Source of the DNA: Terebella lapidaria
Lineage: Eukaryota > Annelida > Polychaeta > Terebellida > Terebellidae
Direction of reading: 5' to 3'
Assembly (NCBI GenBank): GCA_949152475.1
Contig: OX424560.1
Span: 41,341,219 to 41,405,218, forward strand
DNA length: 64,000 nucleotides
This document shows positions 24,401-36,019 of this stretch, piece after piece (position 1 is the first letter of the stretch; every line of letters begins with the position of its first letter). The notes below the pieces were generated by a model. It worked only from the letters and a program-made list of their open reading frames with translations, was not told the DNA's origin and ran no database searches. Position numbers and translations under genes: made by a program.

Positions 24401-27400
24401 CTATTCTGGAACACACTTTATCTCAAACGGTAGGGCTGCTGGAATCTGCCTTTTTTGCCCAATTCCTTTGATTACCACATCGTTTCTAATAGCCTCTAAA
24501 AGCGCTATTTGTTCTATTCTGGAACACACTTTATCTCAAACTGTAGGGCTGCTGGACTCTGTCGTTTTTTTGCCCGATTCTTTTGATTTCCACATCGTTT
24601 CTAAAAGCCTCTAAAAGCGCTATTTGTTCTATTCTGGACCACAATCTCTCTCAAACTGTAGGCTGCTGGCCTCTGTCGTTTTGTGCCCGATTCCGTTGCT
24701 TTCTACAGTGTTTCTAATAGCCTCTAAAAGCGCTGTTTGTTCTATTCTGGAACACACTTTATCTCAAACTGTAGGGCTGCTGGAATCTGCCTTTTTTTGC
24801 CCGATTCCTTTGATTTCCACATCGTTTCTAATAGCCTCTAAAAGCGCTATTTGTTCTATGCTGGAACACACTTTATCTCAAACTGTAGGCTGCTGGACTC
24901 TGTCGTTTTGTGCCTGATTTCTTGCTTTCTACAGCGTTTCTAATAGCCTCTAAAAGCGCTATTTGTTCTATTCTGGAACACACTTTATCTCAAATTGTAG
25001 GGCTGCTGGACTCTGTCGTTTTTTGCCCGACTTCTTGCTTTCTACAGCGTTTTCTACAGCGTTTCTAATAGCCTCTAAAAGCGCTATTTGTTCTATTCTG
25101 GAACACACTTTATCTCAAATTGTAGGGCTGCTGGACTCTGTCTTTTTTTGCCCGACTTCTTGCTTTCTACAGCGTTTCTAATAACCTCTAAAAGCGCTAT
25201 TTGTTCTATTCTGGACCACAATCTCTCTTAAACTGTAAGGCTGCTGGACTCTGTCGTTTTGTGCCCGATTCCTTTGCTTTCTACAGTGTTTCTAATAGTC
25301 TCTAAAAGCGCTATTTGTTCTATTCTGGTATGTAATTTCTCTTGAACTGTAGGGCTGCTGGACTCTGTCGTTTTTTGCCCGATTCCTTCGATTTCCACAT
25401 CGTTTCTAATAGCCACTAAAAGCGCTATTTGTTCTATTCTGGAACACACTTTATCTCAAACTGTAGGGCTGCTGGACTCTGTCGTTTTTTGCCCGATTCC
25501 TTTGATTTCCACATCGTTTCTAATAGCCTCTAAAAGCGCTATTTGTTCTATTCTGGAACACACTTTATCTCAAACTGTAGGGCTGCTGGACTCTGTCGTT
25601 TTGTGCCCGATTCCGTTGCTTTCTACAGTGTTTCTAATAGCCTCTAAAAGCGCTATTTGTTCTATTCTGGACCACAATCTCTCTTAAACTGTAGGCTGCT
25701 GGACTCTGTCGTTTTGTGCCCGATTCCGTTGCTTTCTACAGTGTTTCTAATAGCCTCTAAAAGCGCTATTTGTTCTATTCTGGAATGTAATTTCTCTTGA
25801 ACTGTAGGGCTGCTGGACTCTGTCGTTTTTTGCCCGATTCCTTTGATTTCCACATCGTTTCTAATAGCCTCTAAAAGCGCTATTTGTTCTATGCTGGAAC
25901 ACACTTTATCTCAAACTGTAGGCTGCTGGACTCTGTCGTTTTTTGCCCGACTTCTTGCTTTCTACAGCGTTTCTAATAACCTCTAAAAGCGCTATTTGTT
26001 CTATTCTGGTATGTAATTTCTCTTGAACTGTAGGGCTGCTGGACTCTGTCGTTTTTTGCCCGATTCCTTTGATTTCCACATCGTTTCCAATAGCCACTAA
26101 AAGCGCTATTTGTTCTATTCTGGAACACACTTTATCTCAAACTGTAGGGCTGCTGGACTCTGTCGTTTTTTGCCCGATTCCTTTGATTTCCACATCGTTT
26201 CTAATAGCCTCTAAAAGCGCTATTTGTTCTATTCTGGAACACACTTTATCTCAAACTGTAGGGCTGCTGGACTCTGTCGTTTTGTGCCCGATTCCGTTGC
26301 TTTCTACAGTGTTTTTAATAGCCTCTAAAAGCGCTATTTGTTCTATTCTGGACCACAATCTCTCTTAAACTGTAGGCTGCTGGACTCTGTCGTTTTGTGC
26401 CTGATGCCGTTGCTTTCTACAGTGTTTCTAATAGCCTCTAAAAGCGCTATTTGTTCTATTCTGGAATGTAATTTCTCTTGAACTGTTGGGCTGCTGGACT
26501 CTGTCGTTTTTTGCCCGATTTCTTGCTTTCTACAGCGTTTCTAATAGCCTCTAAAAGCGCTATTTGTTCTATTCTGGAATGTAATTTCTCTTGAACTGTA
26601 GGGCTGCTGGACTCTGTCGGTTTTTGCACGATTTCTTGCTTTCTACAGCGTTTCTAATAGCCTCTAAAAGCGCTATTTGTTCTATTCTGGAACACACTTT
26701 ATCTCAAACTGTAGGGCTGCTGGACTCTGTCGTTTTTTTGCCCGATTCTTTTGATTTCCACATCGTTTCTAATAGCCTCTAAAAGCGCTATTTGTTCTAT
26801 TCTGGACCACAATCTCTCTTAAACTATAGGCTGCTGGACTCTGTCGTTTTGTGCCCGATTTCTTTGCTTTCTACAGTGTTTCTAATAGCCTCTAAAAGCG
26901 CTCTTTGTTCTATTCTGGAATGTAATTTCTCTTGAACTGTAGGGCTGCTGGACTCTGTCGTTTTTTGCCCGATTTCTTGCTTTCTACAGCGTTTCTAATA
27001 GCCTCTAAAAGCGCTATTTGTTCTATTCTGGAACACACTTTATCTCAAACTGTAGGGCTGCTGGACTCTGCCTTTTTTTGCCCGATTCCTTTGATTTCCA
27101 CATCGTTTCTAATAGCCTCTAAAAGCGCTATTTGTTCTATTCTGGAACACACTTTATCTCAAACTGTAGGGCTGCTGGACTCTGTCGTTTTGTGCCCGAT
27201 TCCTTTGCTTTCTAAAGCGTTTCTAATAGCCTCTAAAAGCGCTAATCGTTCTATTCTGGAACACACTTTATCTCAAACTGTAAGGCTGCTGGACTCTGTC
27301 GTTTTTTACCTGATTCTTTTGCTTTCTACAGTGTTTTAAATAGCCTCTAAAAGCGCTATTTGTTCTATTCTGGAACGCAGCTTCTCTCAAACTGTAGGGC

Positions 27401-30400
27401 TGCTGGACTCTGTTGTTTTTTGCCGGATTCCTTTGCTTTCCACAGCGTTTCTAATAGCCTCTAAAAGCGCTATTTGTTCTATTCTGGACCACAATCTCTC
27501 TTAAACTGTAGGGCTGCTGGACTCTGTCGTTTTGTGCCCGATTCCTTTGCATTCTACAGCGTTTCTAATAGCCTCTAAAAGAGCTATTTGTTCTATTGTG
27601 GAACGCACTTTCTCACAAACTGTAGGGCTGCTGGACTCTGTCGTTTTTGGCCCAATTTCTTGCTTTCTAAAGCGTGTCTAATAGCCTCTAAAAGCGCTAT
27701 TTGTTCTATTCTGGACCACAATCTCTCTCAAACTGTAGGGCTGCTGGACTCTGTTTCTTTTTGCCCGATTCCTTTGCTTTCTACAACGTTTCTAATAGCC
27801 TCTAAAAGCGCTATTTGTTCTATTCTGGAACGCACTTTCTCTCAAAGTGTAGGGCTGCTGGACTCTGTTGTTTTTTTCCCGATTCCTTTGCTTTCCACAG
27901 CGTTTCTAATAGCCTCTAAAAGCGCTATTTGTTCTATTCCGGACCACAATCTCTCTTAAACTGTAGGGCTGCTGGACTCTGTCGTTTTGTGCCCGATTCC
28001 TTTGCTTTCTACAGTGTTTCTAATAGCCTTTAAAAGCGCTATTTGTTCTATTCCGGAACGCAGCTTCTCTTGCACTGTAGGGCCGCTGGACTCTGTCGTT
28101 TTTTGCCCGATTTCTTGCTTTCTACAGCGTTTCTAATAACCTCTGAAAGCGCTATTTGTTCTATTCTGGACCACAATCTCTCTTAAACTGTAGGGCTGCT
28201 GGACTCTGTCGTTTTGTGCCCGATTCCTATGCTTTCTAAAGCGTTTCTAATAGCCTCTAAAAGCGCTAATCGTTCTATTCTGGAACACACTTTATCTCAA
28301 ACTGTAGGGCTGCTGGACTCCGTCGTTTTTTACCTGATTCTTTTGCTTTCTACAGTGTTTTAAATAGCATCTAAAAGCGCTATTTGTTCTATTCTTGAAC
28401 GCAGCTTCTCTCAAACTGTAGGGCTGCTGGACACTGTTGTTTTTTGCCTGATTCCTTTGCTTTCCACAGCGTTTCTAATAGCTTCCAAAAGCGCTATTTG
28501 TTCTATTCTGGACCACAATCTCTCTTAAACTGTAGGGCTGCTGGACTCTGTCGTTTTGTGCCCGATTCCTTTGCTTTCTACAGTGTTTCTAATAGTCTCT
28601 AAAAGCGCTATTTGTTCTATTCTGGAATGTAATTTCTCTTGAACTGTAGGGCTGCAGGACTCTGTCATTTTGTGCCCGATTCCTTTGCTTTCTACAGTGT
28701 TTCTAATAGCCTCTAAAAGTGCTATTTGTTCTATTCTGGAACGCAGCTTCTCTTAAGCTGTAGGGCCGCTGGACTCTGTCGTTTTTTGTCCGATTTCTTG
28801 CTTTCTACAGCGTTTCTAATAGCCTCTAAAACCGGTATTTGTTCTATTTTGGCCCACAATCTCTCTTAAACTGTAGGGCTGCTGGACTCTGTCGTTTTTT
28901 GCCCGATTTCTTGCTTTCAAAAGCGTTTCTAATAGCCTCTAAAAGCGCTATTTGTTCTATTCTGGAATGGAATTTCTCTTGAACTGTAGGGCTGCTGGAC
29001 TCTGTCGTTTTTTGCCCGATTCCTTTGATTTCCACATCGTTTCTAATAGCCTCTAAAAGCGCTATTTGTTCTATTCTGGACCACAATCTCTCTTAAACTG
29101 TAGGCTGCTGGACTCTGTCGTTTTGTGCCCGATTCTTTTGCTTTCTACAGTGTTTCTAATAGCCTCTAAAAGCGCTATTTGTTCTATTCTGGAATGTAAT
29201 TTCTCTTGAACTGTAGGGCTGCTGGACTCTGTCTTTTTTGGCCCGATTTCTTGCTTTCTACAGCGTTTCTAATAGCCTCTAAAAGCGCTATTTGTTCTAT
29301 TCTGGAACACACTTTATCTCAAACTGTAGGGCTGCTGGACTCTGCCTTTTTTTGCCCGATTCCTTTGATTTCCACATCGTTTCTAATAGCCTCTAAAAGC
29401 GCTATTTGTTCTATTCTGGAACACACTTTATCTCAAACTGTAGGGCTGCTGGACTCTGTCGTTTTTTTGCCCGATTCCTTTGATTTCCACATCGTTTCTA
29501 ATAGCCTATAAAAGCGCTATTTGTTCTATTCTGGACCACAATCTCTCTTAAACTGTAGGCTGCTGGACTCTGTCGTTTTTTACCTGATTCTTTTGCTTTC
29601 TACAGTGTTTTAAATAGCCTCTAAAAGCGCTATTTGTTCTATTCTGGAACGCAGCTTCTCTCAAACTGTAGGGCTGCTGGACTCTGTTGTTTTTTGCCTG
29701 ATTCCTTTGCTTTCCACAGCGTTTCTAATAGCCTCTAAAAGCGCTATTTGTTCTATTCTGGACCACAAACTCTCTTAAACTGTAGGGCTGCTGGACTCTG
29801 TCGTTTTGTGCCCGATTCATTTCCTTTCTACAGTGTTTCTAATAGCCTCTAAAAGCGCTATTTGTTCTATTCTGGAATGTAATTTCTCTTAAACTGTAGG
29901 GCTGCTTGACTCTGTCGTTTTGTGCCCGATTCCTTTGCTTTCTAAAGCGTTTCTAATAGCCTCTAAAAGCGCTATTTGTTCTATTCTGGAACACACTTTA
30001 TCTCAAACTGTAGGGCTGATGGACTCTGTTGTTTTTTGCCCGATTCCTTTGCTTTCCACAGCGTTTCTAATAGCCTCTAAAAGCGCTATTTGTTCTATTC
30101 TGGACCACAATCTATCTTAAACTGTAGGCTGCTTTCTACAGTGTTTTAAATAGCCTCTAAAAGCGCTATTTGTTCTATTCTGGAACGCAGCTTCTCTGAA
30201 ACTGTAGGGCTGCTGGACTTTGTCATTTTTTGCGGATATCTTGCTTTCTAGAGCGTTTCTAACAGCCTCTAAAAGCGCTATTTGTTCTATTCTGGAGCAC
30301 AATTTATCTCAAACTGTAGGGCTCCTGGACTCTGTCGTTCTTTGTCGGATTTCTCGCTTTCTACAGCGTTTCTAATAGCCTCTAAAAGCGGTATTTGTTC

Positions 30401-31749
30401 CATTCTGGAACACACTTTATCTCAAACTGTAGGGCTGCTGGACTCTGTCGTTTTTTACCCGATTCTTTTGCTTTCTACAGTGTTTTAAATATCCTCTAAA
30501 AGCGCTATTTGTTCTATTCTGGAACGCAGCTTCTCTCAAACTGTAGGGCTGCTGGACTCTGTTGTTTTTTGCCCGATTCCTTTGCTTTCCACAGCGTTTG
30601 TAATAGCCTCTAAAAACGCTCTTTGTTCTATTCTGTACCACAATCTCTCTTAAACTGTAGGGCTGCTGGACTCTGTCGTTTTGTGCCCAATTCCTTTGCT
30701 TTCTACAGTGTTTCTAATAGCCTCTAAAAGCGCTATTTGTTCCATTCTGGAACGCAGCTTCTCTTAAGCTGTAGGGCCGCTGGACTCTGTTGTTTTTTGC
30801 CCGATTCCTTTGCTTTGCACAGCGTTTGTAATAGCCTCTGAAAGCGCTATTTGTTCTATTCTGGACCACAATCTCTCTTAAACTGTAGGGCTGCTGGACT
30901 CTGTCGTTTTGTGCCCGATTCCTTTACTTTCTACAGTGTTTCTAATAGCCTCTAAAAGCGCTATTTGTTCTATTCTGGAACGCAGCTTCTCTTAAGCTGT
31001 AGGGCCGCTGGACTCTGTTGTTTTTTGCCCGATTCCTTTGCTTTCCACAGCGTTTGTAATAGCCTCTAAAAGCGCTATTTGTTCTATTCTGTACCACAAT
31101 CTCTCTTAAACTGTAGGGCTGCTGGACTCTGTCGTTTTGTGCCCGATTCCTTTGCTTTCTACAGTGTTTCTAATAGCCTCTAAAAGCGCTATTTGTTCTA
31201 TTCTGGAATATAATTTCTCTTAAACTGTAGGGCTGCTGGACTCTGTCGTTTTTTGCCCGATTTCTTGCTTTCTACAGCGTTTCTAATAGCCTCTAAAAGC
31301 GGTATTTATTGTATTCTGGAACACACTTTATCTCAAACTGTAGGGCTGCTGGACTGGACGTTTTTTACCCGATTCTTTTGCTTTCTACAGTGTTTTAAAT
31401 AGCCTCTAAAAGCGCTATTTGTTCCATTCTGGAACGCAGCTTCTCTCAAACTGTAGGGCTGCTGGACTTTGTCATTTTTTGCGGATATCTTGCTTTATAA
31501 AGCGTTTCTAACAGCCTCTAAAAGCGCTATTTGTTCTATTCTGGAGCACACTCTATCTCAAACTGTAGGGCTCCTGGACTCTGTCGTTTTTTGCCCGATT
31601 CTTTTGCTTTCCACAGCGTTTGTAATAGCCTCTAAAAGCGCTATTTGTTCTATTGTGGAACGCACTTTCTCTCAAACTGTAGGGCCGCTGGACTCTGTCG
31701 TTTTTGCCCGATTCTTGTGCTTTCCACGGCGTTTGTATTAGCCTCTAAA
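12404..31749 (+). repeat. Satellite array, about 170 monomers of 113-114 bp
   Basis: Each monomer runs CTATTTGTTCTATTCTGG, then a variable part, then GGGCTGCTGGACTCTGTCG, then GCCCGATT, then ACAGCGTTTCTAATAGCCTC. At least four variable-part classes are interleaved: GGAACACACTTTATCTC, GGAATGTAATTTCTCTTG, GGACCACAATCTCTCTT and, mainly right of 27.3 kb, GGAACGCAGCTTCTCTC. The right part is more diverged and has truncated monomers (30121-30150). Multi-monomer blocks are re-duplicated, for example with periods of about 227, 344, 1,737 and 1,817 bp. Because 114 is 38 codons, long open frames run through the array; they repeat a 38-residue pattern in step with the DNA and I do not regard them as genes. 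Confidence 0.97.
19598..23103 (+). repeat. Higher-order duplication inside the array, period 1,737 bp
   Basis: 19598-21366 and 21335-23103 match with a 1,737-bp offset, including a distinctive fused, truncated monomer (GGACTCTGGACCACAATC) at about 20290 and again at about 22027. The block is 15 monomers plus one remnant of about 30 bp. It marks a recent unequal exchange. Confidence 0.85.
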
Positions 31750-31788
31750 GGCTTTCACAGTCTTACCACATACTTGAATTAAAACTAC

Positions 31789-33059
31789 CTGGAGTCTCGT
31801 AACGAACGTCCATCATGCAAGTCATAGGCTTGTTGTCTAGCTGATGCTTGACTTGTTCCATGTGGTTGCCATAGTACCTATCAATGGCTCTCCCGTATAT
31901 TTTCTGGGCTTTGTAGAAATTAGAGCTTTTCTCTATTTCTACTCCGATGAACCTCATCAACAAATACACAGAGCCGTAGGTAAGACCACATATCAGGGTA
32001 GCTATTTGAATGAGTAAGTGCGTGCTTGACTTTCTCCCGTAGTATTTGGATGACAACCACTTCTGCTGGTGCTTATTCTGAAACATAAAAAGGAAACCTG
32101 TCAGCTATTTTACACGTAATAACATAATTCATGTATATAGAGCCAATCAAAAGTGTTTAGATAAATCATATTGTAAAAATTATCGCAATATAAATTGGCA
32201 AACGTACGTGACACTGGTATGTGAACTTGACAGCTGCTGGTAGGGGTGTTGACTTGATGGATGCAGGGTCCGTATGGCTGTCACATCCCTCTACACCTCA
32301 TTTCTGGTTGACGATTAGGGCTTCCAGGCGTCCGTGGCTGACAATGACTTTTTTCTCACTGATGAGACGATACTCCGTCTGCCTATGAGGGTTGCTGTTA
32401 GAAAAAAAGCAGTTCGTTTTGTCACTCCGGAAATCATAATTTACAATTTTTTGGATAAATTATTGACAATGAACAAACTACGTGTACATGGCAATAACAA
32501 CAAAGGCTTTTCTACTCTGTAGTGTTTCATAAAATTTCGATATTTTCCTCAGTACACACACATATTTTACGTAGATTAGTATACATACACATCGCTGTGA
32601 TCTTCCGTCTCCACTGCATCATCTAGCAACTCTTCTTCTCCTAAGACAGAGTCTGTGTCGTAGCCCTGTGTACAAGTGAATAACGTAGATTATCACCAAA
32701 GACTATTGCGACATGAGTCATCATACAGAACATAAACAAATACGCATACTTCCAGCGATTCACAGTGCTCATGACTTTAGATACGTGTTGCACTCAACCG
32801 TGTCAAATCACTCGCATGTCAAGCCCATGCAGTTGTACACGTATACATCATACCACACAACACAAACTGATAGCTGGATAGATAACTACTGTGTCGTACA
32901 TGAATGTATTTGTTTACAGTATTTACCGAAGTTTCATTTTACAACGATATCAAAGTATTTCCGATTCGAAGGAAATGAATGCTATTGGTGAGTATTACTT
33001 ACAATTTCACTATCATTCGGGGATACACCAGTTTGGCGAGCAGGCTGCGAAGTGTCCAT
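31789..33059 (-). pseudogene. DDE-like transposase gene fragment, four exons, broken by TGA and array
   Basis: My exon model is 33059-33003 (starts MDTSQPARQ, donor ATT|GTAAGT), 32665-32585 (acidic), 32378-32208 and 32077-31789. Exon 3 reads EKKVIVSHGRLEALI and ends YQCH. Exon 4 continues with HQQKWLSS, VYLLMRFIGVEIE and MMDVRYETPGSFN. The order C..H...W.SS, then L..F, then D.R.(D/E)(T/S)PG is one I associate with a widespread but poorly named invertebrate DDE-like transposase family, in which that Asp would be the first catalytic residue. Exon 3 contains an in-frame TGA at 32300-32298. The exon 4 donor (CCAG|GTAGTT) has no partner: the satellite begins 40 bp further on, so the catalytic C-terminal part is absent. 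The splice choice for exon 3 is uncertain (an alternative acceptor would start it at 32394). Confidence 0.5.
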
Positions 33060-33310
33060 GTCGCTGGCTATTACAACTGAAACGCATCAGTGATTTTGGT
33101 TTCTCATTTTATACCCGCTGAAACTCCAAAAGGCTGGGGGACTGTGGAGCAAACGCCGAGCCTCTCCGATGAAGGCCGAGTGGTTGTCGGCACAGTGTTC
33201 GGAAACGAGTGGCAAATAATACCGACGGAACACATGTAGCACAACATTTACTTTGTGCCTTTGATTTTTTTTTTACTACAATCTCTTCTTTTTATCGGGA
33301 TTGTCCAGCT

Positions 33311-33412
33311 TTAAGGAAAAATTGTGGCCTGTATAGGCGCGCTCCACCTCAGCGCTTATCCCTTGCATGATCAAAGCGACTGGGGCTTCACCCCTATTGT
33401 GATCACTACCAC
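33311..33412. repeat. Unidentified hairpin-rich dispersed repeat, right copy
   Basis: Same-orientation copy of 12175-12282, with GGGG-CTTCA-CCCC as a perfect 4-bp stem. It lies inside the candidate giant transposon, while the left copy lies just outside it. Confidence 0.55.
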
Positions 33413-33776
33413 TGGCACTTGTTTCAGAGTTATATCAGGTTGTTGTTGTCCTGGCAGCTTGTGTGACCCGTGTTCAGTGGACCGTTAACAGGTAATTACA
33501 TTCTGGGCTTATTGTCCTCTTGCACGCTTTGTAGGCTAATTTACTTCTTAGTCGAGTATTGCTTGACACTGTTCGTTATGTCACCTTATTTTGTTTCTCG
33601 CGTTTCTGATTGTAGTTAATAACATACAGTGCACTTGCGAGGCCAAAAATGTTTTTGGTGTAAGATTCCACAACCACGTTCACGGAATAAGCCGTGTTTT
33701 TACCACGTACTGTACATATTGTGTGAAAAGCAAAACATAGCAGCGCTGTAGAGACCCGGAGAATCACAACCAAAAA

Positions 33777-34505
33777 CCAGTCCAACGCCTCTGACAGGAA
33801 GACACATTCGCTTGAACATTTCATAAGTGCCACCGCGGCTCACACTGCATTCCACAATAGAACCAATAGCGCTTTTAGAGGCGATTAGAAACGCTGTAGA
33901 AACGCAGGAAATCTACCCCTCCCAAGGCCCACACACACTTCTGTGGCGCAGGGGCAATATTTCCCCACTCCTCCCCCCCACCCCGGCCTCTCCTTCCCCA
34001 AGCCCCCTGGAGACAGATTTTATTGAACATTTTCTAAGTTCCAACGGGAGTTACACAGCGTTCCAGAATATACCAATTAGCGCCTTTATAGGCTATTGGA
34101 AACGCTGTAACAGGAAATCAGGCAAAAAGTCCAGCGCCCCTAACAGATAGACAGATTTGCTTCAAATTTTCTAAGTTCCAACGGGAGTTACGCTGCGTGC
34201 CAGAATAGAACAAATAGCGCTTTTAGAGGCTATTAGAAACGCCGTAGAAACCCAAGAAGTCAGGCAAAAAAAACAGAGTCCAGCGGCCTTGTACAAGGAA
34301 AAACACCCCAAAACGGCAGAGTCCAGCAGCCCTACAGCTGTTCAACAGGCCAACGGTTTAAGAGAAAAAGCTGGTAAATTGACTGAGTCCCCAGGCAAAT
34401 AACCTCGGGTTCCAGAATAGAACAAATAGCACTTTTAGAGGCTATTTGAAACGCTGTAGAAACCCAGGAAATCGGGCAAGAATGACAAAGTCCAACCCCT
34501 ACCTT
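33777..34505 (-). repeat. Inverted, decayed array monomers at right end of candidate transposon
   Basis: Several diverged copies (around 33777-33925, 34010-34142, 34143-34310 and 34311-34505) carry the array words on the opposite strand: CCAGAATAGAACAAATAGCG, TTTTAGAGGCTATTAGAAAC and GGCAGAGTCCAGCAGCCC. They share an extra AGTTCCAACGGGAGTTAC segment absent from the main array, so the local unit is longer. A C-rich tail (CCCAAGGCCCACA..., ATATTTCCCCACT) follows two of them (33915-34010 and 34500-34660). Confidence 0.8.
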
Positions 34506-34669
34506 CCCAAGGCCCACAAACACTTCAGACGGGCACGGGCGATATTTCCCCACTACTCTCCGTCCCTCATCGAGTCGCGCCCTCCCCCCCCCCCCCCGAC
34601 CCCTGCTTTCCCCAACACGCTGACCTCCCCACTCCCCTTCCCTTTTTCTCCTGCGTTCAGCCTGTTACC

Positions 34670-34737
34670 ATAGTAGCTGTTTTAGAAAGATTTCTTCTAA
34701 AATAGCACTTTGGGCGCTATTGTACAATACCGCACCT
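34670..34737. repeat. Right terminal inverted repeat of candidate giant transposon
   Basis: Ends AATACCGCACCT followed by TA. On the minus strand it reads AGGTGCGGTATT, then TTTTAGAAGAAAT, then CTAAAACAGCTAC, mirroring 12292-12388. Confidence 0.55.
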
Positions 34738-34747
34738 TAATGTATTT

Positions 34748-34856
34748 GTAGCGCGGCCCATGACAGATCCAGGTACGCAACCCGCCAACGACGAACATTG
34801 AATTCCCTTCAGCAGCGGGCGAACGACTTAGTGCGTTGCGCCACGGCCACTTCTCA
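34748..34856 (-). repeat. tRNA-derived SINE-like fragment
   Basis: On the minus strand the segment reads GTGGCCGTGGCGCAACG, then GTCGTTCGCCCGCTGCTG, then GGCGGGTTGCGTACC. It resembles a degenerate tRNA head with A-box-like and B-box-like parts, as in tRNA-derived SINEs. It starts about 10 bp beyond the right TIR. The folding and parent tRNA were not established. Confidence 0.4.
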
Positions 34857-36015
34857 GTGTTTTTAATCTATATAAACCGCTTCGTCAGTATATCGATATG
34901 TTAATGGACATTATCGTCATGCTCGTGTGGTTCAGTTCGTCTGTGGTTCAGTACGTTTAATTATTATCTGATTAATTTACTCTCTATAATAGAATATCAC
35001 AATGTGAATCAGCGTTTGATATATACCTTCGAGAACCGCACAATCTATCAACTGAAAGGTTAGAGTATTTGCGAACCGAGCACACAGTGTTTTTATATTG
35101 CTTGTTTCATTATGTCCCGGAAAACACCAGTACGGAAGAAGGCATTGATCAGATATTGAAATGATCACACTGCACATAATTTTTTTTTTTTTTTTTTTTT
35201 TGCAGAAGCAAAATAGACAGGTGCCTATTTTGTTCAAAACCTGACCAAAGAAAACCAAATGAGCTTCATTTATGAGAAAGTGACGGTATCTCGGAACAAA
35301 TTATAGCCAGAATGACACATTTTGAACATACTTGACCACAACCTATTTGTGGGCAATGTGTATGATATGTGTGATCTAGGCCTATGTTTTATCACCAAAA
35401 ACACACTTTGCAGCCTATATTTGAGCACACGAGGAATGGTAACTCGACCGTGTAATAACATTCAAGTAATTAATTTCATGTATGTAAGAAATGTCATGCA
35501 CGCATTGTTTGAAATGTTTATTTACAATGGACCTTTTCACAGAGGCCTCTCGGAGACAATGAATATTCGGCAATCGTCGGGTTATTCCGTCAATTCAAAC
35601 TAACCACTAAAGGCTGCTCGCTCGCACGTGCGTGTCATGGCAACGTAAAACCACGTTCGTGAAACTCCGTGGCTTATAACCACCCTTTGAACCCATACCA
35701 CCGTAAAGAATATAGGCGTGCATTCTACTAGTAGCACGTGAACATATATTACATAATTCAAAATAGCGCTGTAGATGTTTTGGCATGAAAATTTGTAAAT
35801 CAAATGCACCAATTGCTTATCAAAATTTTAATGATACTGAAATTAAAACATCCGATACAAATATACAAAGCTCCGTAACCTCGAATAAGCCTTCTCATTC
35901 ATTCACGTGTGGAAAAAAGGCTACATGTTACGTTTGCAGCCATGTTTGACGACGGATTTATCCCACCTGTTAGTCCAATTCTTCATCTGATGAAACAAGA
36001 TAACAGCTTTGTTGA
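34857..36015. other. AT-rich spacer without a recognisable gene
   Basis: Contains a run of about 22 T at 35180-35201, which could be a retroposon tail on the minus strand. No coding region is supported. Confidence 0.5.
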
Positions 36016-36019
36016 CACA

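Larger units (their letters stand above)
12292..34737 (-). mobile_element. Candidate giant TIR DNA transposon (22.4 kb) with expanded subterminal satellite
   Basis: The left end AGGTGCGGTATT (12292-12303) and right end AATACCGCACCT (34726-34737) are perfect inverted repeats, each flanked by TA (12290-12291 and 34738-34739), as expected for a TA target. The similarity extends inward: both ends share a CTA-TTAGAA-AAAT-CTAAAA-CAGCTAC region within 60-100 bp. Inside the left end a tandem array of about 170 monomers reads inward. Inside the right end a few decayed monomers also read inward, that is, in inverted orientation relative to the array. A DDE-like transposase gene fragment lies between them on the minus strand. 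The whole reads as a transposon whose left subterminal repeat expanded to about 19 kb. The element family is not identified. Confidence 0.55.

Noticed and set aside
12404-31749. Many open frames of 60-152 codons on both strands in the array
   Set aside because: The monomer is about 114 bp, a multiple of three, so any frame without a stop in one unit stays open over several. The translations repeat a 38-residue pattern in step with the DNA, and frames break wherever a 113-bp unit occurs.
12404-31749. CRISPR array
   Set aside because: The units are contiguous 113-114-bp tandem monomers without short repeats and unique spacers, and the DNA is eukaryotic.
34748-34856. Functional tRNA gene
   Set aside because: The A- and B-box-like parts are degenerate and too far apart for a standard tRNA, and I could not draw a clean cloverleaf. 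Kept only as a SINE-like fragment.
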